A stretch of DNA of 64,000 bases from Acuticoccus sp963704595 (GCA_963704595.1 OY969922.1:4402001-4466000); one strand, 5' to 3'; positions 8,313 to 20,368 are shown, numbered from the stretch's first letter. Notes: generated by a model from the sequence alone, not told the origin. Program-made: numbers and translations.

Positions 8313-9256
8313 GCGGCGAGTTCCGGGGCGACGACGGCGAGGCGCTTCTCGAGGCGGTCCATCAGGCGGGTGAGTTCGGCGTGGCCGGTGGCGTCGAGCT
8401 TCGGGCCGGGCGCGCGGACGGCGGCGGAGGCGATCACCCCGCGCCGGCGCAGGATCTCCTTGCGCACGGCAAGGCCGAAGCCCGGCTGCTGCTCGTGGCG
8501 GACCAGCGGGAGGTAGGCGTCGAAGAGGTCCTCGGCGCCGTCGACGTCGCCGGCCTGGTGGCGGCGGACGACCTCAACCAGCATCTCGGGGTAGGCGAAC
8601 CCGGTCATCGCGCCGTCGGCGCCGCGGGCGAGTTCCTGCGGCAGGTAGAGGCCGCCGTTGCCGCACAGGATCGAGACGCGCTTGACGCCGCGCTTCTTCG
8701 AGACGGCGCGCACCTCGGAGAGCTTGGCGAGCCCCGGCCAGTCCTCGTGCTTGAGCATCACGACGGACGGGACGTTGGCGACGAGGTTGGCGAAGCCACC
8801 GGCCGAGATCGGCATCTGCGTCGTCAGCGGGAAGTCCTGGAAGACGAGCGGGACGTCGGGCAGCCGGTTGGCGATGCCCTGGAACGCGGTCACGACACCG
8901 GACTCGGTCTTGTGGCCGGCGTTGGGGGCGACCATCACGCCGGCGGCGCCCTTCTCCATCGCGGTCTCGGCGAGGCGGACGAGGTTGTCGAGCCCCGGAT
9001 TGGAGACGCCGACCACCACGGGGACGCGGTCTGCCACCGTGTTCATCACGGTGCCGATGACGGCGGTGGCCTCCTCGGCGGTGAGCTTGGGCGCCTCGCC
9101 CATCATGCCGAGGATGGTGATCCCGGAGACGCCCTTGCCGATGTAGAATTCGGTGAGGCCGCGCAGGCTGTCGTGGTCGACCGCGCCGGCATCGTCGAAC
9201 GGCGTCGCGGAGATGATGAAGACGCCCTTGGCGTCCTCGGTCAGGCGGTGGCTCAC
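8309..9256 (-). CDS. DapA-family (dihydrodipicolinate synthase-like) lyase, atypical active site
   Basis: 315-residue TIM-barrel protein of the class I DapA/N-acetylneuraminate lyase family, which forms a Schiff base with pyruvate or another ketoacid. The Schiff-base lysine is visible in VVMLKHED. Two canonical residues are absent: the GTTGE loop reads GMMGEAPKL, and the catalytic tyrosine of YNxP is replaced in VFQDFPLTT (QDFP). It is therefore unlikely to be a real DHDPS and more probably an aldolase/lyase or hydrolase acting on the product of the neighbouring hydantoinase/carbamoylase. The start is GTG at 9256, overlapping the flavin reductase stop (GTGA); the stop overlaps the hydantoinase start. 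Confidence 0.85.
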   Translation of the reverse strand: MSHRLTEDAKGVFIISATPFDDAGAVDHDSLRGLTEFYIGKGVSGITILGMMGEAPKLTAEEATAVIGTVMNTVADRVPVVVGVSNPGLDNLVRLAETAMEKGAAGVMVAPNAGHKTESGVVTAFQGIANRLPDVPLVFQDFPLTTQMPISAGGFANLVANVPSVVMLKHEDWPGLAKLSEVRAVSKKRGVKRVSILCGNGGLYLPQELARGADGAMTGFAYPEMLVEVVRRHQAGDVDGAEDLFDAYLPLVRHEQQPGFGLAVRKEILRRRGVIASAAVRAPGPKLDATGHAELTRLMDRLEKRLAVVAPELAA

Positions 9257-9906
9257 TTCGGCTCCTCATGCTTGGCGGCGGCGGCGGGGGCGATGTCGCG
9301 CCAGTCCGGGATCGGCTTCTCGTAGGGTTCGTGCAGCCTCGCGTAGCCCTGCGCGTAGAGGCGGGCAACGGGGTCGTAATGCGGCACGGTCATTCGCTTG
9401 GTCTCCTCGTCGAAAAGGCCGGGGCGGGCGTGGAGCGCGACCACCTCGCCGATGACGAGATGGCGCCGGTCGCCGACCGGCTTGTCCTCGAACAGCGTGC
9501 ATTCGAGCGAGACCGGGGCGTCCGCGAGGCGCGGCACGGAAATCACCGTGCCCGGCGCCGTCGCAAGGCCGAGCGCTTCGGGCTCGCCGATCCCGACGGG
9601 GAATGCGGCCGCGGTGTCCACCATCGCCCCCACCATCGCGGTGTCAGCAAGGTTCACCACGAACGCGCCGGCGGACTGGATGTTGCTGAGGCTGTCCTTC
9701 GGACCGCCGTCCGCCTTCTTGTCGATCCCGATGATGACGAGCGCCGGCTCGTCGGAGAACACGTTGAAGAAGGAGTATGGCGCGGCGTTTACCACGCCCG
9801 ACGGGTCGACCGACGTGATCCAGGCGACGGGCCGCGGGATGACCGCCGCGCAGAGCATCTTGTAGCGCTCGGCGCGGGTGAGATCGTCGAAGCGGAAGGT
9901 GCTCAT
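9253..9906 (-). CDS. Flavin reductase-like (FMN-binding split barrel) protein
   Basis: 217-residue protein of the flavin-reductase-like family (DIM6/NTAB). Recognisable features are the N-terminal CAAVIPRPVAWITSVDPSGVVNAAPYSFFNVFSDEPALV, shown here only by its outline (PRPVAW, NxAPYSFF), and a central SNIQSAGAFVVNL. Members bind FMN and reduce it with NAD(P)H, or act as related flavin enzymes. It lies inside a run of four overlapping genes (ATGA with the carbamoylase before it, GTGA with the DapA-like gene after it), so it serves the same pathway. No flavin-dependent monooxygenase is encoded nearby, so either it acts on a pathway intermediate itself or it supplies reduced flavin to an enzyme elsewhere. 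Confidence 0.85.
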   Translation of the reverse strand: MSTFRFDDLTRAERYKMLCAAVIPRPVAWITSVDPSGVVNAAPYSFFNVFSDEPALVIIGIDKKADGGPKDSLSNIQSAGAFVVNLADTAMVGAMVDTAAAFPVGIGEPEALGLATAPGTVISVPRLADAPVSLECTLFEDKPVGDRRHLVIGEVVALHARPGLFDEETKRMTVPHYDPVARLYAQGYARLHEPYEKPIPDWRDIAPAAAAKHEEPK

Positions 9907-10832
9907 TCGGCGGGCTCTTCGGCGCCGACGCGCTCGGTGATGAGGCCGTAGTGCTCGATGCGGCGGTGGCGCTTGAAGTCGAAGATCGTGGACTTGCCGA
10001 ACTTCGTCGCGTCGAGGTCACAGGTGTGGACGAGGACGCCGTCGTCCTCGTGCGGCAGTTCGCCGACGATGTGCCCGTCAGGGTCGACGATCAGCGTGCC
10101 GCCCATGAGGTGGTGGTCGTCCTCGCTGCCGGCCTTGGCGACCGCGACGACCCACGTCGCGTTCTGGTAGGCGCCAGCCTGGAGCGACAGGCGGTGGTGG
10201 AAGAGGCGCTGCTCGATCCCCTCCTCGCCCTTCTCCGAGTTCACCGAGGGGGTGTTGAAGCCGAGCGTCACCATCTCGACGGCCTGAAGGCCCATCACGC
10301 GGAACGTCTCAGGCCAGCGCCGGTCATTGCAGATGCACATGCCGAAGATGCCGCCCATCGTGCGGTAGACCGGGAAGCCGAGGTCGCCGGGCTCGAAGTA
10401 GCGCTTCTCGAGGTGCTGGAAGGCGCGCTTGTCGTCCCACTCGGAGTGGCCCGGCAGGTGCACCTTGCGGTACTTGCCGACGATCTCGCCGTCCTTATCG
10501 ACGAAGATCGAGGTGTTGAAGTAGTGCCCGTCCGGCGTCTTCTCGGCGAAGCCGAAGGTGAAGGCGCAGCCGTGCTTCTTCGCGGCGTCGAACAGCGGCT
10601 GGACGGCCGCGTTCGGCATCTCCTTCTCGAACCACGCGTCGATCTCGGACGTCTCGGTCATGTACCAGCGCGGGAAGAACGTGGTGAGCGCGAGTTCGGG
10701 GAAGACCACGAGGTCGGCGCCCTTGGAGACGGCCTCCTCGAGCAGCGTAACCATCCGCGCGACGACGTTCTGGCGGCCTTCCGCCTTCTGGATCGGACCG
10801 AGTTGTGCGGCGCCGACGGTGATGTTTCTCAT
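9903..10832 (-). CDS. N-carbamoyl-D-amino-acid hydrolase-like nitrilase-family enzyme
   Basis: 309-residue carbon-nitrogen hydrolase that removes the carbamoyl group from N-carbamoyl amino acids, giving amino acid, CO2 and ammonia. The catalytic triad is present: Glu in VVFPELAL, Lys in YRKVHLPG, and Cys in MCICNDRRW, a signature of D-carbamoylases. I chose the ATG at 10832 because GGAAG lies five bases upstream; the ATG at 10844 adds four residues without a good ribosome-binding site. It follows the amino-acid-type ABC transporter on the same strand after about 150 bp and overlaps the flavin reductase. The downstream hydantoinase makes its expected substrate, giving a standard two-step ureide hydrolysis. 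Confidence 0.9.
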   Translation of the reverse strand: MRNITVGAAQLGPIQKAEGRQNVVARMVTLLEEAVSKGADLVVFPELALTTFFPRWYMTETSEIDAWFEKEMPNAAVQPLFDAAKKHGCAFTFGFAEKTPDGHYFNTSIFVDKDGEIVGKYRKVHLPGHSEWDDKRAFQHLEKRYFEPGDLGFPVYRTMGGIFGMCICNDRRWPETFRVMGLQAVEMVTLGFNTPSVNSEKGEEGIEQRLFHHRLSLQAGAYQNATWVVAVAKAGSEDDHHLMGGTLIVDPDGHIVGELPHEDDGVLVHTCDLDATKFGKSTIFDFKRHRRIEHYGLITERVGAEEPAE

Positions 10833-10981
10833 GTTCGCTTCCATGGATCGGTGAGAGGCCGGCGGGCGCCGGCAAGGGTTGCGCGCGGGTCTTGCACGAA
10901 TGCAGCCACGCGGCGTCGGGATCTGTTTACGACAGGCCGGCCGCGTGTGGCAAAAGCTTCGCGCGGCGCGGGCTGCGCGGC

Positions 10982-11644
10982 TCAGGCAAGGCGGCGTTCC
11001 ATCCGGCTGACGAGGCGCACGAACGGCCACAGGAGCACGAGGTAGATCAGCGCCGCCGCCACGATCGGCGAGGCGTTGAAGGTGACCGAACGCGCCATGT
11101 TGGCCTGGTAGAGAAGCTCCGCCAGCGACACGACGGAGGCAAGCGAGGTGAGCTTCACCACCTCCACCGTGTTGGAGATGAGGTCGGGCAGCACGTTGCG
11201 GATCGCCTGCGGCAGGACGACGTAGAGCATCGTCTGCGTGTGGCTGAGGCCGGTGGAGCGCGCCGCCTCGAACTGCCCCCGCCCGATCGACTGGATGCCC
11301 GCCCGGTAGATCTCGCCGTAGTAGGCCGAGTTGTTGAGGAGGAAGCCGATGGCGACCGCCTGCAGCGGCGACGGCCTGATCCCCGCGAACGGCAGTCCCG
11401 AATAGACGAAGATGAGGAGGACCAGCGGCGGGATGGCGCGGAAGAAGTCCACGTAGGCGATGGTCGGCCAGCGGACCCACGGGTTGGCGGAGAGCGACAT
11501 CAGCGCCGCGCACACGCCAGAAACGAGGCCGATGGGGATGACGATGAGGCAGATCAGCCCCGTCATCCCGACGCCGGCGAGGAGCATCGGCCAGGCGGCG
11601 ATCATGATGTCGAGGTTGAAGAACTGCTGGATGAGGTCGTGCAT
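10982..11644 (-). CDS. Amino acid ABC transporter permease (HisM/GlnP type)
   Basis: 220-residue membrane permease of the polar amino acid uptake family. It shows about five hydrophobic spans and the EAA-loop signature EIYRAGIQSIGRGQFEAARSTGLS, with LPQAIRNVLPDLI. The ATG at 11644 overlaps the stop of the second permease (TGATG). The length and the DFFRAIPPLVLLIF segment are typical. It is the last gene of the transporter; 137 bp separate its stop from the carbamoylase start and I see no terminator there, so read-through into the hydrolase genes is likely. Together with the paired permease it forms the heterodimeric channel. Confidence 0.92.
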   Translation of the reverse strand: MHDLIQQFFNLDIMIAAWPMLLAGVGMTGLICLIVIPIGLVSGVCAALMSLSANPWVRWPTIAYVDFFRAIPPLVLLIFVYSGLPFAGIRPSPLQAVAIGFLLNNSAYYGEIYRAGIQSIGRGQFEAARSTGLSHTQTMLYVVLPQAIRNVLPDLISNTVEVVKLTSLASVVSLAELLYQANMARSVTFNASPIVAAALIYLVLLWPFVRLVSRMERRLA

Positions 11645-12341
11645 CAGGCGCGTTTCCAGCGGAAGCGGGTTTCGAGCCAGCGTGAGAAGATCACCAGCGG
11701 CAGGAAGAGGGCGACGTAGGCGATCGCCGCCATCATCAGCGGCGAGGCGTTGCCGGAGAAGGACTGCGCGGTGGTCGCCTCGCCCAGAATGTCGGCGAGG
11801 CCGATCACCATGCCGAGGGCGGTGGACTTGGTGATAGCGATGGCGCGGTTGGTGAGCGGCGGCACCGTCATCCGCACCGCCTGCGGCATGATGACGGAGA
11901 ACAGCGTCTGCGTGAACGTGAGGCCGGTGGAGCGCGCCGCCTGCCACTGGCCGCGGTCCACCGAGGTGAGCCCGGCCCAGAAGATCTCCTCCGCGAACGC
12001 GCCCAGCGTGAGGGCGAGGACGATCCAGATCACCATGAACGCCGACAGCGAGATGCCGATGTTGGGGAAGCCGAAGTAGACGAGGAGGATGAGTACGAGC
12101 GGCGGAAGAGCGCGGAACATGTCCGCGAACAGGATGATGAGCGCGTTGACCGGGCGGATCCTGTAGGCGCGCACGCAAGCGAGCGCGAGGCCGAGGAGGA
12201 TGCCGGTCACCACCACCAGAACCGCGAGCTCCAGCGTGACGACCATGCCTTCGAGGATCTTCGGCAGGTAGCGGGCGGTGACGACGGGGTTGAAGAAGGT
12301 GTCGACGAAGCGCTCGTAGCCCGACATGGGGGCCGTTTCCA

Positions 12342-12342
<1 letters not shown>
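11644..12342 (-). CDS. Amino acid ABC transporter permease (HisQ/GlnP type)
   Basis: 232-residue membrane permease, homologous to its downstream partner. The EAA loop appears as EEIFWAGLTSVDRGQWQAARSTGLT, and MPQAVRMTVPPLTNRAI continues as in polar amino acid permeases. Five or so transmembrane segments are evident. The gene overlaps the ATPase stop at one end and the second permease start at the other, so the ATPase and the two permeases are translationally linked. The substrate is probably an amino acid or a cyclic ureide, given the hydantoinase and carbamoylase genes that follow. Confidence 0.92.
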
Positions 12343-13142
<800 letters not shown>

Positions 13143-13152
13143 CTGCGCCGGA

Positions 13153-13989
13153 TCAGCCGCAGTCGGCTTCGTGCGGCGTGTCGTCGTAGCCGTTGAAGCC
13201 GGGCTCGCCGTACCCCGGCTGCACGGTGATCGCGGCGGCGCCCTCGGCCGGCGCGACGCCGAACCACTTTTCGGAAAGGGCGGCCAACGTGCCGTTCGTC
13301 TTCAGACATTCGAGCGCGGCGTCGACCTTGTTGCGGGTTTCGGCGTCGTCCTTGCGGAACGGCATGGCCCACACGAGCCCGGTCACGTGGTTGTACGAGG
13401 TTTCGAGCTGCGGGTTCTGCTTTGCGAGCCATTGGGAGGCGGTGTTGCCGGCGACGTTGGCGTCCGCGCGGCCGGAGATCACGGCCTGGATGGCGTCGGC
13501 ATTGGTGCCGTAGCTCTCGATCTTCCAGCCGATCTCACCCTCGAGCCCGCGCGCCCAGCTGTCGTACACCGAGCCCTTGTTGACGGCGATGGTCTTGCCT
13601 TCGAACTGCTTGAGGTCGGTGACCGGCTCGTGGCCCGCCTTCACGACGAACATGAAGTCGGTGTTGAGATAGCCCTCGGTGAAGAGGAGGCTTTCTGCCC
13701 GCTCTTCGGTGACCGTGGTGGGTGCGACGATGAAGTCGTACGTGCCCGCCTGGAGGCCGGGCAGGAGGCCGGACCACTGCGTTGCCGTAATATCCATCTC
13801 CGCGCCGAGCTGCTCGCCGAGCGCATTGGCGAGATCGACGTTGAAGCCTTCGACGCCGCCGCCCAGCTTTGGCATCGCGTGCGGCGCGAACGTGCCGTCC
13901 AGCGCCACGTTGAACTTGTCCTGCGCATGGGCGGCAGAGGCCGCGCCGAGCGCGAGGGTGAGGGCAATGAGGCGTAGTGACGAGGCCAT
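13153..13989 (-). CDS. Amino acid ABC transporter substrate-binding protein (family 3)
   Basis: 278-residue periplasmic binding protein of SBP family 3. A signal peptide (MASSLRLIALTLALGAASAAHA, cleaved before QDKFNV) is followed by a typical sequence: GFNVDLANALGEQLG, TVTEERAESLLFTEGYL and LKQFEGKTIAVNKGS. The ATG at 13989 is preferred because AGGAG lies eight bases before it; upstream in-frame starts at 13998 and beyond have no proper spacing. It is the first gene of the transporter-hydantoinase unit. Its promoter must lie in the 120-bp region shared with the divergent DUF4112 gene, which carries repeated CCAAC/GTTGG half-sites. Confidence 0.92.
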   Translation of the reverse strand: MASSLRLIALTLALGAASAAHAQDKFNVALDGTFAPHAMPKLGGGVEGFNVDLANALGEQLGAEMDITATQWSGLLPGLQAGTYDFIVAPTTVTEERAESLLFTEGYLNTDFMFVVKAGHEPVTDLKQFEGKTIAVNKGSVYDSWARGLEGEIGWKIESYGTNADAIQAVISGRADANVAGNTASQWLAKQNPQLETSYNHVTGLVWAMPFRKDDAETRNKVDAALECLKTNGTLAALSEKWFGVAPAEGAAAITVQPGYGEPGFNGYDDTPHEADCG

Positions 13990-14041
13990 TGGCGGCATCT
14001 CCTGAAGCGGCTGCACTGTAATAATGCAGGCGAGATCTGTG

Positions 14042-14096
14042 CCAACAACATAACCAGTTGGAACCCGCGAGACCATATTTCAGTTGTAGTACCAAC
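14042..14096. promoter_or_regulatory. Repeated CCAAC/GTTGG half-sites in divergent promoter region
   Basis: In the short region between the binding-protein gene and the DUF4112 gene, CCAAC (14042-14046) and GTTGG (14057-14061) form a 5-bp inverted repeat with ten bases between. GTTG (14083-14086) and CAAC (14093-14096) form a second one with six bases between. Such paired dyads are typical of a dimeric regulator's operator. No regulator gene is adjacent, so the binding protein is unknown; chance cannot be excluded. Confidence 0.3.
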
Positions 14097-14110
14097 ATAG
14101 GAGCACCGTG

Positions 14111-14512
14111 ATGGCCCCCTCACTCACCCTGCCGCGTTCGTACGGTCGTCGTCGCAATACAGAGCGAGCGGCGCCCTCCACCGAAGAGCTGGACAAGCTC
14201 GCTCACCTGCTGGACAGCCGCTTCAGCTTCCTGGGCATCCGCTTCGGTCTCGACTCGATCCTCGGCATCGTGCCCGGCATCGGCGACCTCGCCGGCCTCG
14301 GCATGTCCGCCTATATTCTGGGCCAGGGCTACCGGATGGGCGCCCGCAAGCGCACCCTCGCCCGCATGGGCGTGAATGTCCTCGGCGACACCGTGATCGG
14401 TTCGATCCCGCTGGTCGGCACGGTCGCAGACGTGTTCTGGAAGGCGAACCGCAGCAACATGCGCCTGCTGCATCGCGACATCGAAGCCGGCAAGATGCGC
14501 CGCCGCTTCTGA
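14111..14512 (+). CDS. DUF4112 family membrane protein
   Basis: 133-residue protein of the DUF4112 family, of unknown function. The family core is visible: LAHLLDSRFSFLGIRFGLD, then GIVPGIGDLAGLGMSAYI, and after a basic stretch a second glycine-rich hydrophobic segment GSIPLVGTVADVFWKAN. Two membrane-associated hairpins are likely. I use the ATG at 14111, seven bases after GGAG; the GTG at 14108 is possible but too close. The gene stands alone on the plus strand and ends in a good intrinsic terminator. Confidence 0.88.
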   Translation: MAPSLTLPRSYGRRRNTERAAPSTEELDKLAHLLDSRFSFLGIRFGLDSILGIVPGIGDLAGLGMSAYILGQGYRMGARKRTLARMGVNVLGDTVIGSIPLVGTVADVFWKANRSNMRLLHRDIEAGKMRRRF

Positions 14513-14561
14513 CGCGACGACGACATCATGCGCCGCGGTCGCGGCGCGCATGTTCTGAAGG

Positions 14562-14593
14562 AGAGCGGCGGGGGTGACCCGGCCGCTCTTTTT
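14562..14593 (+). terminator. Rho-independent terminator after DUF4112 gene
   Basis: An 8-bp perfect stem (AGAGCGGC at 14562-14569, GCCGCTCT at 14582-14589) directly followed by a run of T residues on the plus strand. It is about 50 bp after the DUF4112 stop. A second, longer GC-rich dyad (CATGCGC...GCGCATG, around 14527-14552) lies between the stop and the terminator. Confidence 0.85.
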
Positions 14594-14625
14594 TCATGTC
14601 CGGTTCGGCAAGGGTTGGCGGGGGC

Positions 14626-14835
14626 CTAGTAGTGGCCGAAGCCGCCGTAGATGCCGTGACAGCGGAACGGATATTCGCCGAAATAGGCCTCGTCGGCGAA
14701 TTCGCCGTCCGGATCGGCATTGGTCGGCTCTTCGGGCGGCAAGGGTTCGCACGCCTTGCCGAAGAATGCCTTGATCATGCCCAGGAGAGAACCATCAGGG
14801 GCGGTGGGGTGAGCGGCGGCGGTAACGTCGTTCAT
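14626..14835 (-). CDS. Small hypothetical protein
   Basis: 69-residue protein that I do not recognise. The N-terminus is Ala/Pro-rich (TAAAHPTAPDGS). The middle has a short hydrophobic/basic helix (LLGMIKAFFGKA), and the C-terminus is acidic then aromatic/glycine-rich, ending in CHGIYGGFGHY. A GGAG lies nine bases before the ATG at 14835, and no other gene uses this strand here, which favours a real gene. No signal peptide is evident. The function is unknown and coding status is only moderately certain. Confidence 0.5.
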   Translation of the reverse strand: MNDVTAAAHPTAPDGSLLGMIKAFFGKACEPLPPEEPTNADPDGEFADEAYFGEYPFRCHGIYGGFGHY

Positions 14836-14992
14836 CGCATCTGTCTCCGAGTTGAATGACTCGAGATCTACGATCGGCGCGCGTTATTCTGACTGACCGC
14901 GATCACGCACCGGTCGAAGTCATGCATGAGAACGTGGAGAGCGGGGCGGCGTCAAGCCTATAGTTTCGCCACCGCCGCCGTTGTGGGCAGTT

Positions 14993-17650
<2,658 letters not shown>

Positions 17651-17779
17651 CCGATGCTCTCCCAAGTCTAATCAATGCGCGGGGTAGCCGCTTCCTCGCG
17701 CAATGTCACCAGTCGTCAGCGCGCGGGCAAGCCGGAAGGCCGCCTTCCCCGCCATTTTGCCACACGGGAGTTGCCGCGA

Positions 17780-18484
17780 ATGCTCGGAAAGATCCTGCTC
17801 GTCAACCCGAATTCCAACCAGGCCGTGACCGACGGAATGGCCGGGGCCGTTGCCCCCTTCGAGCTCCCCGGTGGGCCCGAAATCGAATGCATCACGCTGA
17901 CGACGGGGCCGTTCGGCGTCGAGTCCCAGGCCGACGTCGAGGCCGTTACGCTGCCGCTGCGCCACATCTGCGCGACGCGGCGCGACGTCGACGCCTTCGT
18001 CATCGCCTGCTTCTCCGACCCCGGCCTCGCCGTCTGCCGCGAGGCGACGAAGACCGCCGTCCTCGGCATCCGCGAATGCGCCGTCTTCACCGCGCTGACG
18101 CTGGGCGACCGCTTCGGCGTGGTCGCGCTGGGGCCGGCCTCGATCAAGCGCCAGTCCCGCGCGTTCCGCGAGATGGGCGTGTCGTCGCGCTGGGCGGGCT
18201 CCGCGCCGCTCTACATGAGCGTTGCCGCTGCGGAGGAGGAGAGCGCCTACCCCGCCGTCCAGGCCGCCGCGGAAAAGCTGCTGGAGCAGGGCGCCGAGAC
18301 CATCATCCTCGGCTGTGCCGGCATGGTGAAGCACCGCGCACCGCTGGAGCGGGACATGGGCGTCGCTGTGATCGACCCGGTGCAGGCCGCCACCGCGCAG
18401 GCGCTGGGCGCGGCGCTGCTGGCGCGTTCCGAGCGGCCGGCCGTGCCGGTGATGCCGACGCAGCTCAGCGCCGCGCGCGGGTAG
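17780..18484 (+). CDS. Asp/Glu/hydantoin racemase family protein
   Basis: 234-residue member of the Asp/Glu/hydantoin racemase family, which interconverts stereoisomers by a two-cysteine acid/base mechanism without cofactor. The N-terminal LLVNPNSNQAVTDGM is typical of hydantoin racemases, and the two catalytic cysteines are in VIACFSDPG and ILGCAGM. The ATG at 17780 is chosen with GGGAG nine bases before; the longer frame from 17675 has a basic, non-conserved leader. It is a single gene about 4 kb from the hydantoinase/carbamoylase operon and could supply the D-isomer they need, though allantoin or another racemase substrate is also possible. Its end overlaps the convergent exporter gene by 20 bp. 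Confidence 0.88.
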   Translation: MLGKILLVNPNSNQAVTDGMAGAVAPFELPGGPEIECITLTTGPFGVESQADVEAVTLPLRHICATRRDVDAFVIACFSDPGLAVCREATKTAVLGIRECAVFTALTLGDRFGVVALGPASIKRQSRAFREMGVSSRWAGSAPLYMSVAAAEEESAYPAVQAAAEKLLEQGAETIILGCAGMVKHRAPLERDMGVAVIDPVQAATAQALGAALLARSERPAVPVMPTQLSAARG

Positions 18485-19427
18485 TCAGCACAAGCGCGCC
18501 GGCGAGGATCAGCCCCGCGCCGGCGACGCTGACGAGATCCGGCCAGACCGAGAAGATCGCAATGTCGTACACCGCGGCGAACACCAGCGTGGTGTAGGCA
18601 ACCGGCGCGACGAAGCTGGCATCCGCGAGCTTCATGGCGGCCGTGTAGCACATCTGCGCCCCCAGCATCAGCGTGCCCAGCGCCCACAGCGCCAGCCACT
18701 GTGCGGGCGTCGGCACGATCCACACCGGCGCCGCCGCCACGGACGACAGCAGAGCGCCGAACACGTTGGCGACGAGGAGGATCTGGAGGAGCGGCTCACG
18801 CCCCGACAGCCGCTTGATGATGGTGAGCTCCAACCCCATGAAAAGCGCCGCCCCCAGCGCGGCGACGGCGCCCAGCGAGAGCGCCCCTTCGCCCGGCCGC
18901 AGGAGCACGAATGCGCCGGTGAGCGCGATGGCCGTCGCGATCCAGCGCCACCGGCCGACCCGCTCACGCAGGATGAGGCCTGCGAGAAGGAGCGTCACCA
19001 CCGGGCTCAGGAACGAGATCGCGGTGGCATCGGCGAGCGGGATCAGCGTTGCCGCGGTGAACATCAGCGTGACGGTGCTGAACCCGCACACCGCCCGCAA
19101 CGCGTGGAGCGGCAGCGCAGGCCGCGTGAACGGCGCCCGCACCGCAGCCGCGAGCAGCGCCACCGCCCCCAGCGCAAACACGAAGCGCCCGTTGGTGATC
19201 TGCAGCGGGTGGAGCGGCGCGCCCAGCACGTCGGTGCCGAGCGCCTTGGCGAGCACCGTCGTCATCGCCACCAGCGCCGACCCCAGCGTGACGAATGCTG
19301 CCGCCAGCAGCGGCCTTCCGGCAGGCGCAGTCGCCACCGGCGGCACGGCGGGGACGCCCGACAACGGTGCAACGGGGGGCGCGACGTCCGCCGGTTCCTG
19401 CGGCGCCACAGTGTTCGATGCGTTCAA
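18465..19427 (-). CDS. EamA/DMT-family transporter
   Basis: 320-residue inner-membrane transporter of the drug/metabolite superfamily, with ten predicted transmembrane helices in two EamA repeats (for example FVFALGAVALLAAAVRAPF, and SFLSPVVTLLLAGLILRERVGRWRW ending the first repeat). An unusually Pro/Ala-rich cytoplasmic N-terminus of about 40 residues precedes the first helix. Substrate unknown; many relatives export amino acids or metabolites. It is convergent with the racemase gene and divergent from the molybdenum hydroxylase operon. Confidence 0.88.
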   Translation of the reverse strand: MNASNTVAPQEPADVAPPVAPLSGVPAVPPVATAPAGRPLLAAAFVTLGSALVAMTTVLAKALGTDVLGAPLHPLQITNGRFVFALGAVALLAAAVRAPFTRPALPLHALRAVCGFSTVTLMFTAATLIPLADATAISFLSPVVTLLLAGLILRERVGRWRWIATAIALTGAFVLLRPGEGALSLGAVAALGAALFMGLELTIIKRLSGREPLLQILLVANVFGALLSSVAAAPVWIVPTPAQWLALWALGTLMLGAQMCYTAAMKLADASFVAPVAYTTLVFAAVYDIAIFSVWPDLVSVAGAGLILAGALVLTTRARR

Positions 19428-19530
19428 GACCGTTCCTTCGTCCCGCGCCGAGGTTTCGGTGAGTTATTCCAAATTGACAACTTCGAGGACCGCGGCTTAA
19501 CGTTCGTACACCAACGATCTGGACGGGTGA

Positions 19531-20368
19531 ATGTCATACCACTGCCCGCGAACAGTTGACGAGGCTCTGGCCGCCCTTGGCGATGCGAACGCGCGCATTC
19601 TCGCCGGCGGCACCGACTTTTACGCCGCCCTCGGCGACCGTCCCCTGTCGTTCCCGGTCGTGGACATCACCCGCATCGAGGGCTTGCGCGGCATCGCCGC
19701 CGGACCCCGCGGCTGGCGCATCGGCGCCGCCACCACCTGGACCGACATCGTCCGCGCCCCGCTCCCGCCGGCATTCGACGGCCTGAAGGCCGCGGCGCGC
19801 GAAGTGGGTGCCGTGCAGATCCAGAACACCGGCACGATCGCCGGCAACCTGTGCAACGCCTCCCCCGCGGCGGACGGCGTCCCCGCGCTCCTGTCGCTCG
19901 GCGCGACCGTGGAGATCGCGGGCGCCGGCGGCACGCGCACCGTGCCGCTCGGCGAGTTCCTCACCGGCCCGCGCCGCACGGCCCTCGCCCCCGGCGAGAT
20001 GGTGACGGCGATCCTCGTGCCGCCGCACGGCGAAACCGCGCAGGGCGCGTTCATCAAGCTCGGCGCGCGGCGCTATCTCGTGATTTCCATCGCGATGGTC
20101 GGCGCGGTGCTTGAGACCGAGGGCGGGCGGATCGCACGCGCCCGCATCGCGGTCGGCGCCTGCTCGCGCGGTCGCGGTGCGCCTTGCCGCGCTGGAGGCG
20201 GCGCTCGTCGGCACTGCCGTGGAAGACGCACCGGCGGCGGTCTCGGCAGAGCATCTCGACCCGCTGTCGCCGATCGGCGACGTGCGCTCGACGGCGGAAT
20301 TCCGCGTGGAAGCCGCGCTCGAACTCGTCCGCCGCACCATCGCCAACGCTTCGAAGGTCCCGGCATGA
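19531..20368 (+). CDS. Molybdenum hydroxylase FAD-binding subunit (CoxM/XdhB type; one frameshift)
   Basis: FAD-binding subunit passing electrons from the 2Fe-2S clusters to the final acceptor. The two FAD-binding signatures are present: ILAGGTDFYA near residue 20-30 and QNTGTIAGNLCNASPAADGVPALL around residues 95-120. Reading then shifts frame near 20166-20173 (after VGACS); the C-terminal CO_deh_flav_C part (VRLAALEAAL...DVRSTAEFRVEAAL) is in another frame. Removing one base gives 279 codons, the normal size. It is the first gene of the long plus-strand unit; its stop overlaps the next start (ATGA at 20365-20368). Confidence 0.85.

Noticed and set aside
8309..9256. Annotation as lysine-pathway dapA
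   Set aside because: The catalytic Thr and Tyr motifs are replaced and the gene is embedded in a hydantoinase operon.
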